The notes under the pieces: model-generated
Databases searched by the model: none
Seen by the model: the letters and a program-made list of their open reading frames with translations, nothing else
What the model was told of the DNA's origin: nothing
Position numbers and translations under genes: made by a program
Shown here: one piece after another, positions 8,218 to 18,700 of the stretch
Layout of the letters: every line of letters begins with the position of its first letter
Position numbering within the stretch: position 1 is the first letter of the stretch
From: a virus
Strand: one strand, 5' to 3'
Length of the DNA stretch: 23,657 bases
IMG/VR virus record: IMGVR_UViG_3300031857_001415
Span: 1-23,657 of that record

Positions 8218-8440
8218 TTATAGATTAGGTTTACATGAAGAAATCTTTTCTTTATGTTATTATGGCAAAGGTGGTTTTACTTGGGATGAAGTATACGGTC
8301 TTCCAGTTCATTTGAGACGATTCTATATCAATCAAGTTAAAAAGGCAATGGAAGAAAAGAATAAGGCAGAACACGCTGAAGTATCTAAACATAAAGTGAG
8401 TATGCCTACATTTTCAAAACCATCAACACCTAGACGATAA
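8189..8440 (+). CDS. Frameshift extension of the tail assembly chaperone (T-domain analogue)
   Basis: This frame is +1 relative to the upstream gene. It is open from 8189, overlaps the last 29 bases of that gene and ends with TAA at 8438-8440. From the T run onward it encodes 79 residues with protein-like character: GLHEEIFSLCYYGKGGFTWD, then EVYGLPVHLRRFYINQVKKA, then a charged helix and a Pro/Ser-rich end. It has no ATG or GTG before the well-formed part and no ribosome binding site, so it is best read as a fusion to the chaperone. A +1 slip at TTTTTTTGG would give about 362 residues and a -2 slip about 363. A -1 slip meets a TAG at 8226. The alternative is a one-base error or mutation in the T run splitting a single gene. 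Confidence 0.72.
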   Translation, partial: RYHFFGLAPDYRLGLHEEIFSLCYYGKGGFTWDEVYGLPVHLRRFYINQVKKAMEEKNKAEHAEVSKHKVSMPTFSKPSTPRR

Positions 8441-8444
8441 TTTT

Positions 8445-8486
8445 GCGGTTTACATATTTATAGGATATGTAGACCGTTTTTATTTT
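8445..8486 (+). terminator. Rho-independent terminator before the tape-measure gene
   Basis: Arms 8445-8457 (GCGGTTTACATAT) and 8465-8477 (ATATGTAGACCGT) pair over 13 bp with two G-U pairs and a 7-nt loop. They are followed by TTTTATTTT. The hairpin begins 5 nt after the stop of the frameshift extension, which supports that stop being the true end of a translated gene. The ATATTTAT octamer lies inside this structure. Confidence 0.85.
8454..8461 (+). promoter_or_regulatory. Candidate late promoter octamer ATATTTAT (inside terminator hairpin)
   Basis: Fifth copy of the octamer, covering the top of the left arm and the loop of the terminator, 45 nt before the GTG of the tape-measure gene. If it is a promoter, a transcript starting just downstream would lack the left arm and so would not be stopped by the hairpin. 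Confidence 0.5.
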
Positions 8487-8506
8487 ATTAGTATTTGTAG
8501 AAAAAC

Positions 8507-11500
8507 GTGGCATCAAAAGAAGACGTAAAACTTGCCTCTGAACTAAAAGATTTAACTGAAACACGAATTGAATTAGAAAAACAAATCGTTGAACAGAAAA
8601 TCAAAATGGGATCGGAGGATAAAAAATCAATAGAAAATATCAAGAAACTTGTATCATTAGAAGCACTTCGTATGGATTCCATAGAGAAGGAAGAAGAAGT
8701 GCGCAAAAAAATTCAAGACATAGAAAAGGATTCTGAAAAACGATTAAAAGAATTTGAAAAATATGAAAAAGAATCTGTAAAAAATATAAAAGAACAAAAC
8801 AAGGGTGAAGACGAATTAAACAAAAAGGCAAAAAAGAAAAAAGAAAATGCAGAACAGGTAAAAAGATATTCAGAGGATCAAAGAAATATAACAGTAGAAC
8901 TAAACTCTCACATGGGTGTGTTGAATGATAAAGCAAAAGGTCATGCTGCTGCTTTATTAAAAACAGCAGGTGTAAATGATACAATAGCAGAATCATATAC
9001 AACAATATCAACACAAATTGCTAAGGGTTATGCCGGTAGTCAAAACTTTATGTCAGTCGTGGATCAGACGCGGGACATAACCAGTGATGTCTCTAAATTA
9101 TATGCCGAATCTATTGATCAAACTGGTCAAATAGAAAAAGGTTCTGCAAAAATAGTAGATACCGATAAAGCACGTCAAGACATTGCATTAAAACGTTTTC
9201 AAATTGAAAGTGGACAATTAGGATTAAGTGCATCAGAACAAGCAATGACAATGAAAATTCTTCGTCAAGATGAAGAAAGACTGAATGCAATAGACGAACA
9301 AAACAAATACATAGAGAAACAAAACTCAAAAATGGGTATGATAAATGATATAGGAAGTAAGTTGGGAACTTCTATGTCATCTTGGGTTACTAAACTTCCT
9401 GGTGGTGAACAAATTTCAAAAATTCTTGGAATTGATAAAACCGCCGATAAAATGAACAAATCATTCACATCTGCAATTCAAAACGGTCTTCAAGGTAATT
9501 TCAAAACTGCATTTGCAGATGGTATGAAAGGTCTTGGTAGTATGGTTGCAATGGCACCAAAACTTGTTGCTGGATTGGGATTGGGTGCATTAGCTGGTGG
9601 TTTTGGTTTGTTGGCAAAAGGAGCAAAGGGGATATTCAATGTATTGATGGAAGTTGATGGTGCTATTGCTCAAATGGGTAAAGACTTCTCAATGAGTAAA
9701 AAAGAAGCTGGTCAGTTGTATCAACAAACTGTTAAAATGTCTCAGGAATTGAAAATAACCGGAATCAATTCAAAAGAGATTGCAGAGGGTATTCAAGTTG
9801 CAAGTGATGCGTTTAACGGTATAGATGTTGCTTCACAAATAATGTCGGGCAATAAAGAATTAGAAGGTTTCGTTAAACAGGCAGCTGTTTTGACAAAACA
9901 ATTTGGGTTATCTGGTGCGGAAGTTGCTAGAATAAAAGATATAGCAACTATTACCGGAACATCAATGGATAAACTTGTAAAAGAATCCGTTGATATGGGT
10001 AAAGGGGTTATGAATGCTAAAGAGAGTATGAAAGTCCTTGCCGGTATTCCAAAAGAAGTTGCTGTTGGATTTAAGGGTGCATCAAAAGAACTTGTTGCTG
10101 CTGCTCAAAAGGCAAAATTATTAGGAACAGATCTTAAGAAGATAAAAGATATTGGTAGGGGAATGTTGGATTTGGAATCATCTCTGACTGCAGAATTTGA
10201 AGCACAGGCAATAACCGGTAAGAATATGAATCTTGATGCTGCAAGAAGATTTGCAATGGAGGGTAATATATTCGGATTACAGGAAGAATTGCTAAATAAA
10301 GCTGGATCACTTGAAGATTTCACCAATATGAATGTTATTCAACAAGAGGCATTTGCTAAGGCGATGGGTATGTCTGTTGAAGAAATGACAGATATGCTTA
10401 CTAATGCAGAAAAACTTTCAAAGGCAGGTATTGATTCAGATTATGCAGAAAAATTGAGTAATATGCAATCTGCCGCCGAACTTGAAAAAGAAATGGCAAA
10501 TGCAAAGAATCAAGAACAAAAAGATTACATTGCTCAACTTGCTGCAGAAAAACGTTCTGCTAGTTTGAAAGAATCTATGGCAGATGCTGTTGAAAAATTA
10601 AAACAAAAATTTGCTCCTGTAATAGATGCAATAGTTCAGATGGTTAGTGGTTTAGAACAAGGAAATGACGGTGTATCTGTATTTCAAAAGATGTTAGATG
10701 GTATAGATATGAATGCCATTGCGGCTGGTATAAAAGAAGCTTTACCAAAAGTAATGGAAGCTGTTCAAGGTTTGATTAAAAATCTTCCAAAGATTATAGA
10801 AATGGTAGGAGGGTTGATAAGTAAATTCAGCGGAATTGCCGGAGCTGCTGGTGGATTCCTTGATATATTGGGACCTAGCACCGCCGGTTTGGGTGTAATG
10901 GCATTAAAAGTTGCCGGTCCTGGTGGTATAGCCGCTGGTTTCAAAGTTGCAAGTAAAGGTGCAATGGGATTATTCGATATGATAAAAGGTCCACTTGGTG
11001 ATAGTGTGGGCAAACTTGCAGGAGGGGTATCCGGTAAATTAGGTGATGCTTTTGGAAAAGTTACAGAAAAGGCAGGTGCCCTTGGATCCAAAATGAAAGA
11101 TATGGCCGCAAGTAAAGCGGGTGATATGTCAGGCGCCGGTGGTGGTAAGAAGGCAAAAATGCCAAAGGCAAAAGCCGGAAAAGGTGGCGGTGGAATGATG
11201 GATGGTATAGCGGATTTTGTCAATAAAGTGGATATGAAAAAAATGTTAATGGGTGCTGCTGCATTACTTGTTCTCGCGGCTGCTTTATTTGTAACTGCTA
11301 AGGCATTACAAGAATTTGCTAAAGTTGAATGGAGTGCAATGGCAAAAGGAGCCGTTGCTCTTCTTGGTCTTGCTGGTATTGCCATGTTATTAGGAACTGC
11401 ATCCGTTCCTATGTTAATTGGAGCCGGTGCTATTTTAGTTCTCGGTGCTGCATTGATGGTTGCCGCTGTTGGTTTGAAAATAATGGGTGAAATTAAATGG

Positions 11501-12673
11501 GATAACTTCAAAGGAATTGCTGGTGCATTAGTTGAACTTGCTGGTGGATTTGTTGTATTAGGGGCTGCCGCTCCTTTCATAATAATCGGTTCTATGGCTA
11601 TGATTGCAATGGGTGCAGCTGCTGCTGTTTTTGGTGGTGGGTTATACCTTATTGCAAAATCACTTGCTGAATTTCAGAAGATTGGTGACTTCGGAAAGGT
11701 TGGGGACAACTTGGCTGCCGGTATGGAGGCATTAGGTTCCGTTTCAGAAAAGGTTGATATAGGAAAACTTGAAGATTCATTTGAGGAATTAAACGATGCA
11801 CTTGAAGAATTAGATTTTGAAAAACTAGCAGCTTTTGGTCAATTAGGAAACTCTGCTCTAAAAGGTGCCGGAGATAATCTCGTTGGTGGTATAAATTCTT
11901 TGATGGGTATAAATCAGGGAATAAATTGGAGTGGGCTTGAAGATACATTTGAAGGTTTGGAAGATTCTCTTGACGAATTAGATTTAGAAGGAATACAGGC
12001 ATTTGCTAAATTGGGTGAAGAAGGTATAAAAAAAGCCGGTGAAAATCTTATGGCTGGGTTAAATTCATTTCAAGGAATTGATCCAAAGGCGGCAGTTGCT
12101 GCTATCGCTCCACTGGAAGATGTTTTTAGTGCCCTCGAAGATGCATTTGATGAATTAGATTACGAAGAACTGGATGCATTTGGTAAGGTTGATTTTACTA
12201 AAATGGCCGCAAATACAACTGGTTTATCACAGTTTGCACATGCACTTGGTAATATCGGCAGTATGTCTGGAATTGATAAGTTGGAAGAACAATTTGAAAA
12301 ACTATCAGATGCAATAGACGGTTTAGACATTGATAAGTTAAACGAACTATCAAATATAAAGCCGGATGCAATGGGCAATTTAGGAAAATTACAGGCAGTA
12401 TTTCAACCGTCACAAAAAATAGAATCGCCTGCCGGTGGTGCAGCAGCCGGTGGTGCAGGTGGTGCCGCTGGTGCAGGTGGTGCAGCTGCTGGTGGTGCAG
12501 GTGGAAGTGGTGGTGTTGAAGCGAAATTAGATCAACTAATTGGATTATTCAGTTCTATTGCAAATCAACCTACTGTAATAAAATTTGGTGATAAATTTGT
12601 AGAAGAAATACGAAATACTATAAACATAAAGAAAACATATAACATTGAAGATAATTTCGGTAGAACGGCATAA
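8507..12673 (+). CDS. Tail tape-measure protein
   Basis: A 1388-residue protein that should run through the tail tube and set its length. At about 0.15 nm per residue this predicts a tail near 200 nm. In order: a charged coiled-coil N terminus (residues about 1-130), a long helical region, a hydrophobic Gly/Ala patch near 350-375 and a long helical middle. A set of very hydrophobic segments follows between about 912 and 1055 (such as AAALLVLAAALFVTAKAL). Then come four repeats (1088-1290), a Gly/Ala low-complexity linker (1309-1336) and a C-terminal FGDKFVEEIRNTINIKKTYN. Its place after the chaperone pair fits. The GTG start is the first possible after an in-frame TAG at 8498, with only a weak ribosome binding site. 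T4 gp29 is 590 residues, so this one is much longer. Confidence 0.88.
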   Translation: MASKEDVKLASELKDLTETRIELEKQIVEQKIKMGSEDKKSIENIKKLVSLEALRMDSIEKEEEVRKKIQDIEKDSEKRLKEFEKYEKESVKNIKEQNKGEDELNKKAKKKKENAEQVKRYSEDQRNITVELNSHMGVLNDKAKGHAAALLKTAGVNDTIAESYTTISTQIAKGYAGSQNFMSVVDQTRDITSDVSKLYAESIDQTGQIEKGSAKIVDTDKARQDIALKRFQIESGQLGLSASEQAMTMKILRQDEERLNAIDEQNKYIEKQNSKMGMINDIGSKLGTSMSSWVTKLPGGEQISKILGIDKTADKMNKSFTSAIQNGLQGNFKTAFADGMKGLGSMVAMAPKLVAGLGLGALAGGFGLLAKGAKGIFNVLMEVDGAIAQMGKDFSMSKKEAGQLYQQTVKMSQELKITGINSKEIAEGIQVASDAFNGIDVASQIMSGNKELEGFVKQAAVLTKQFGLSGAEVARIKDIATITGTSMDKLVKESVDMGKGVMNAKESMKVLAGIPKEVAVGFKGASKELVAAAQKAKLLGTDLKKIKDIGRGMLDLESSLTAEFEAQAITGKNMNLDAARRFAMEGNIFGLQEELLNKAGSLEDFTNMNVIQQEAFAKAMGMSVEEMTDMLTNAEKLSKAGIDSDYAEKLSNMQSAAELEKEMANAKNQEQKDYIAQLAAEKRSASLKESMADAVEKLKQKFAPVIDAIVQMVSGLEQGNDGVSVFQKMLDGIDMNAIAAGIKEALPKVMEAVQGLIKNLPKIIEMVGGLISKFSGIAGAAGGFLDILGPSTAGLGVMALKVAGPGGIAAGFKVASKGAMGLFDMIKGPLGDSVGKLAGGVSGKLGDAFGKVTEKAGALGSKMKDMAASKAGDMSGAGGGKKAKMPKAKAGKGGGGMMDGIADFVNKVDMKKMLMGAAALLVLAAALFVTAKALQEFAKVEWSAMAKGAVALLGLAGIAMLLGTASVPMLIGAGAILVLGAALMVAAVGLKIMGEIKWDNFKGIAGALVELAGGFVVLGAAAPFIIIGSMAMIAMGAAAAVFGGGLYLIAKSLAEFQKIGDFGKVGDNLAAGMEALGSVSEKVDIGKLEDSFEELNDALEELDFEKLAAFGQLGNSALKGAGDNLVGGINSLMGINQGINWSGLEDTFEGLEDSLDELDLEGIQAFAKLGEEGIKKAGENLMAGLNSFQGIDPKAAVAAIAPLEDVFSALEDAFDELDYEELDAFGKVDFTKMAANTTGLSQFAHALGNIGSMSGIDKLEEQFEKLSDAIDGLDIDKLNELSNIKPDAMGNLGKLQAVFQPSQKIESPAGGAAAGGAGGAAGAGGAAAGGAGGSGGVEAKLDQLIGLFSSIANQPTVIKFGDKFVEEIRNTINIKKTYNIEDNFGRTA
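11768..12370 (+). repeat. Four acidic repeats in the tape-measure protein
   Basis: Four imperfect units begin at residues 1088, 1144, 1203 and 1259 (spacing 56-59 residues). Each starts with an acidic helix of the type LEDSFEELNDALEELDFEKL, followed in the first three by AFGQLG-like or AFAKLG-like text. The last unit is the most diverged. Tape-measure proteins often carry periodic helical segments. Confidence 0.75.
12431..12516 (+). repeat. Gly/Ala low-complexity stretch in the tape-measure gene
   Basis: GGTGCA/GGTGCC/GCT-type codon repeats encode an almost pure Gly/Ala linker at residues about 1309-1336. It separates the four acidic repeats from the C-terminal segment. Such triplet runs tend to vary in length between relatives. 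Confidence 0.85.
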
Positions 12674-12689
12674 TAAAAATCGAAATAAG

Positions 12690-12697
12690 ATATTTAT
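12690..12697 (+). promoter_or_regulatory. Candidate late promoter octamer ATATTTAT
   Basis: Sixth copy of the intergenic octamer, 26 nt before the ATG of the giant repeat gene. This is the shortest spacing of the seven. It is followed by TGATG. The gap is only 50 nt and has no convincing terminator. Confidence 0.5.
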
Positions 12698-12723
12698 TGA
12701 TGTATTAACAGGATGTGTAAAAG

Positions 12724-15700
12724 ATGTCATTGGTAGACTTAAAATCTGATTTATCAAAATATAGAAGTGAGGTTTCAAAGGAGGGCAAAAGCACTCCAGA
12801 TGCTTCATCTGCTACCAATGATAAAAACTTTGCAACACAACAACCAATTACAGATGGTTTATACAAAGATGTACCTACTATACAAAAACCAAAAGTTGTT
12901 AGTCTTACAAGTCAATTATCCAACACCAAACTTGATGAAATAAAACAACCAAAGAAATCGGATGTTAGTAAAAGATTAGGAACAACCGAACTTGATAACA
13001 TAAAAAAGCCGGTAAAAACATCATTAGAAAGTAAGTTAGATTCTACTAAACTTGATGATATAGTTATACCATCGGATAAAAGAATTGGTTTGGAAGATAG
13101 ATTGGCCTCAACTAAACTTGATGATATAGTTCAACTTCCAATAGAAAGTCTTTTGATAAACTCTGTATCAGAATTTTCTCCAACGGTTTCCGAAAATAGA
13201 ACGGCAATCGCTGGTGGAGTTGGTTTAGATCAAATTGAATCAAAGTTTTCAAATATAAAGCAAACAAGATTTTCTAGTAGATTAACCGAATCTGATACTG
13301 AAATATCAAGAACTACTCTAGGTGAAAACAATAACAATTCAAACGTTGATATAAATAGACAACCACTTTCTTTTGAAAGAGATGGAACTAGTCCTGATAT
13401 AAATGTTAATCAAAACGATGCAACAGATAATATAACAGATCCAAAAACTGTGATAAACAGAATACCACAGAGTTTTAACAGAGAGGATCAGGCGGTTGCT
13501 ATAAATAAAAGTATATTGTCTCCTATTGGCAATATAACAAACCCATTGATAACAATAACAAGACCACCACAGTTTTTCGATAGAACTGAAAATTCAATAG
13601 AAATATCAAAGAACGTAAATGATGCATCTGATAACATAACAATACCAGATATAGAACCTTTGTTACGCCCTTTATCTTTTGATAGACAAGAACAGGTTCC
13701 AAATATAATCACAGAAACTATACAAGAAGGTATAGTTGTAAATCCAAACATAAATGTTTTGAGAGTAGAACAGGGATCTATTCACACAGGCGATGCAAGT
13801 GAATTTAATATAGATGGTTCACCAATTCGTTTCGTTGGAACTTCCGAATTAGAAAGAATGATTGAAACTGACGATAAGGGTCCAATACGATATGAAGGTC
13901 AAACTATACACGATGTTGATAATAGTCAATTAAATCTTTTGGGTATAACACCAACATTTCCTGCAGGAAGACACGAGAATCCATCGGATTCACTATATTC
14001 AGTTTTAGGTTTACAAGAAGTTAATTTCTTCTCAAATCAATTTGCATTAGGATTTAACCAAAGACAACAATTAGGTGATACAAAGTATGTAGGATTTTCA
14101 CAATATGTTTGGACAGGTGGATCTGATAAGGGTCCATTCACGAATTATTTTTCTGATACAAATTCATTTGGATTCCAAATACGAGTTAATGCCGAAGAAA
14201 CTGCTTACCAACCAAATACATCACAATTTGATTTTGCAAAAATAACTGGTGTGAATTATTTTGATGGTAATAATAATAACACTATTGGTGGATTTAGTGT
14301 ATTCACACCACATCAAATAACAGAGTATAAAACAGAATCTTCATTTTTAGGATGGCAGGGTAATAGAGTTGGTGCTCCACAAGTAAATTTCTTTGATATA
14401 GAACTTGGTCATACAAAAAGAGGATTCAATAAATTTGCAGAACTAGGTGAGTCTGATTACATAGAAGGATCTTCTATATTTGATTATGACGGAAATAAAC
14501 AACAGGCACCATCTGTCAATTATTTCGATTTAACAAATGCATCTACAACAATGGGATTCCATAATTTTGCAGCATTTCAAGATTCAAAATACATTTTGGA
14601 TGCTTCAAATTATGCATGGAAAGGTGTTTCTCTAACTGATTCTCCAGAAACTAATTATTTTGATATATTCAAAAATGTTACAACTGCAGGATTCCATAGA
14701 TTTGCACAAAAATTAGAAACAAAATATATTAGAGATGCATCGGAATTTGTTTGGTCAGGAGCCAGAGGAGATGCTCCAACTATAAATTATTTTGATTTGG
14801 TAACAACTCTAAACTCAACAGATGGATTTCATTCATTTGCTGGGTTATATGATACAAAATATATTACAGATTCATCCAGATTTACATGGATTGGCACTCG
14901 TGACGATGCACCATTTGTAAATTACTTGGATATACCAACAAGAAATGTTACTTCTGGATTTGATATATTTGTTCCATTTTTAGAATCAAAGTATAAAAAT
15001 GATTCTTCTTATTATACATGGAATGTAAATAGACAAGATGCTCCCGTTGTAAATTATTTTGATTTAGAGAGTCAATCAACAACAACCGGTTTTCATAAAT
15101 TCTCCGGTATGTTTGATACTAAATACATAAAGGATTCATCTCAATTTGATTTTGATGGTAATAAACAAAATGCACCTGCTGTCAATTATTTTGATTTACT
15201 CGGTAGATTTACAACTGCAGGATTCCATACATTTCCTATCTTCAAAGAATCAAAGTACATCAAAGATTCATCCGAATTTGATTGGGATGGTGCAAGAGTA
15301 AATGCTCCTGCTATAAACTATTTCGATTTGCAGGGAACACACACTACTGCTGGATTCTATTCATTTGCACAAGAATATGATTCAAAGTATGTGAAAGAAT
15401 CTTCGAGGTTTGATTGGGACGGTAATAGGTCATCCGCACCTGCTGTTAATTATTTTGATTTGCCCGGTAAATTTACAACAGAAGGTTTTCATATACTTGC
15501 TCCATTTAAGCAAACTAGATATATTCACGAATCATCTGAATTTGATTGGGATGGTCTTCGTGCAAATTCACCAGAAGTTAATTATTTTGACTTTACAGGA
15601 AAGGTAACAACTGCTGGTTTTCATAGACTTGCTGAAACATATGATTCAAAGTATGTTGAAGAATCATCTATCTTCGATTGGGATGGTAGTCGTGATGAAT

Positions 15701-18700
15701 CTCCGCAAGTAAATTACTTTGATTTGCGTAGTAAATTTACAACAATAGGTTTCCATAGACTTGCCGAGTTATATGATAGTAAGTATGTTAAGGATTCATC
15801 GGAATTTACATTTGCTGGTAAGTTTCCAAAAGCAGGAACAGATTATTTTGATAAAGAAAAATTAAATCAAACCGGATTTACTCTGAATATACAACCAAAG
15901 GGATCAAGTAAACCTGCTGGAACAGAGTATTTCCATGAGAGTTCATTCTATACATTCAAAGGTGGAAGACCTGGAGAACCAGTCGAATCGGTAATTGATT
16001 TCTTTCAAAATACAAATCAGACCGGTTTCACGATGGACATTAAACGAAACGAAGGTTTGCCCGAAACAGAATATGCTACCGAGTCTTCTATATTTGTTTT
16101 TCAAGGTGGTAGACCTGGCTTACAAAGTTTCTTTCCTGACGATAACCAAACTGGTTTCACTTTGGATATTATGGCAAAGGGTAGTAGTAGACCTGGAACA
16201 GAGTATGATACCAATTCTTCTGATTATGGATTCAAAGCCGATAGAAGACCACCACTACTAAATTATTTTCCAGATGATAACCAAACTGGTTTCACTTTGG
16301 ATATTATGCCAAAGGGGGCTGGTAATCCTGAAACAGAATATGTAAATGAATCTTCAAGATTCGGTTTTATAGGTTTAAGACCAAACGGTGTTAATTATTT
16401 TCCTGATGATAACCAAACTGGTTTTACAATAGATATAATGCGTAAAGGTAGTGGTAGACCACAAACCGAATACACTGCAGAAACATCTCAATTTGATTGG
16501 AATGGATCAAGATTAAGTGCACCGAGTAATAATTATTTTGGTTTGTATAGAACGCCGATTGGAAAGGAATATATTGATGTTCAACAAAAAAATAACACTA
16601 CACAGGCAGGCAGAGGATTTCAAACATTCTATACAGATAAAACTGTAACTAATTATGCTCCAGGATATTCTATATTATCAACTGAAAGTGGAACTAATAA
16701 AGTTCTTTCTTTGGATAAGCCAGTAACAAATTTCTTTGGGTTTACACCATCACAGAGAGCTGGATTTTTACCACAAATGACATTGAACGATGGAACACTT
16801 TATCCGATAATAAATCCAGAACTTACTTACAATTTAGATCAAAGTGGAAGACTTGCTATTCAAACAAGAAGATCTTCTGCTGGAATCAATACAGTTAATG
16901 GCGAAGAATTTGCTCCATTATCTTTGGGAAAAAGACCTTGGGTTCAACAAGGAACTCTTGCTTCATTAGAAAATCAAGTTCCAAATATCATAACAAAAGC
17001 TGCTGCTGGTTCTTACATAAACAAATATGAAAGAACTATGAAAGATACACCAGATGGTAGTTACCTTGCATCTTATGGTATACGCCAAGGACAGATTGCA
17101 AAACAATACCAAGAATACAGAGGAACACCTTTACAATTTAATCCAGAATTAGATTCTACTCCATTTATACTAAGGGGTATTCAAATAAAAGGTAAAACTG
17201 TAAATGAAAGATGGGGACAAAATTCTGATGCAGGAAATGTTGTTTTTGGCAGAGGTGGTGGATATTCAGATCAATTTGCTGCAATTAACATTGCAGATAG
17301 AGAAAGAATAGAAAAATGGTTAGAAACACCAAAAGGAATAGCTTGGACATTGTTACAAGAAGAATTGTATAAAAATAATCCATTGGTTGATAGCATAACC
17401 GCAATAGAATCTGATTCAAATTCTGCTCAAATTTCTAAAACTCGAATATACAATAAGACATCCTTATTGAACGCAATAGAGGACAATTTGCTTAGAGGAA
17501 GAACTTTGAGAATACGCCACGGCGAAGATGGAGAAAATCCAGAAAATTCTGATAGGTACGAATCAGTAGTTTTAAGAATGAATCCAAGTAATGACGATAA
17601 ACAGAATGTTATGAATTTTCCCAGAACAGTTGCTGGAAACGCATCAACTTTATATTCGGATTCAATTCGATCAGCACAAAATACAAAAAACATATATTCT
17701 TTCTACAAATACAATAGATTGATAGCATTGATGTCTGAATTATTACCGTCATCATTTGCACCGTTAAATTCTAAAACTGCATCATCAATTCGTAATGCAG
17801 CCGGTAGCTCTACACTTAAAATATCGCGCTTATCCGGATTGGGTGGACCAAATTCCGGAACTGATCCATCTGGAGTTACTGAAATAAGAAGGGCATCACA
17901 TCCATTTATGAAGGTATACAATACATCTGGTGTTTTACCCGAAACATATCCATCAACTGCAAAAAGAGATACTTGGTTTGGACAAAAAACAAAAGTTGGT
18001 GCAGATGGACCAACCGAAGATGGAACGGATTACACATATTCCGGAAGAATGAAACAACAAAAATCTTTAGCAGACGGCCAAACATTTGATGGTTTGATAA
18101 CTGCACTTTCTTATTTATTGAGTGGATCAAAATTTGAAAATAATACACAAGAATATCCGAAAGAAGGCAACGGAAATCCTGATAACTCTGCATATATTCA
18201 ACCAAATGTTTACAAGATAATAAGTGCTAGGGATCCATTTAATCCAAAATATCCATCGTATGATGATAGATTGCGAGCAAATGCAGTATTTGATTCTGAT
18301 AACATACCAAATTCAACACCAAATGGAACAGAGCCAATATATCTAAAACCCCCATCTGGCGAAGATCAACAAACTGCACCTATTAAACAATATAGTGCCG
18401 TTTCTTACAATAAACTAAAAAAAATTCAACGCGGTGATGCTAATAGATTGAGAGATTACAATGACTTCCGTGCAGATATTGAAGGTGAAACATATAAAAA
18501 GTTTTCAACTGATCCCGCGATTGCTGACTATAAAAAGAATAATCTTGATAATAGATTCGGATTTGGTAAACAAGGAAAACCTGGAACAAAAAGAGACAAT
18601 CCTGCACGAAACAATATAGTGTATACCAAAGAAGGAGCAGTATTAAAACAAGGAACTGATTATGAATTTAGAGGGGATAGGATAAACATAATAGATTTTA

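Noticed and set aside
10765-11580. 271-codon open frame on the minus strand inside the tape-measure gene
   Set aside because: Its composition is Pro/Ala/Ile/Asn-rich without fold-like pattern. It is the complement of Gly/Ala/Ile-coding codons of the real gene and has no ribosome binding site.
12431-12516. Triplet repeat considered as an assembly artefact or CRISPR-like array
   Set aside because: It is in frame, encodes a simple Gly/Ala linker and has no spacers; a normal low-complexity hinge.
14963-14972. TATATTTG inside the giant gene
   Set aside because: It matches the Bacteroidota -7 consensus but lies in coding DNA without a correctly spaced TTG and without a downstream start. It shows that this 8-mer alone is weak evidence.
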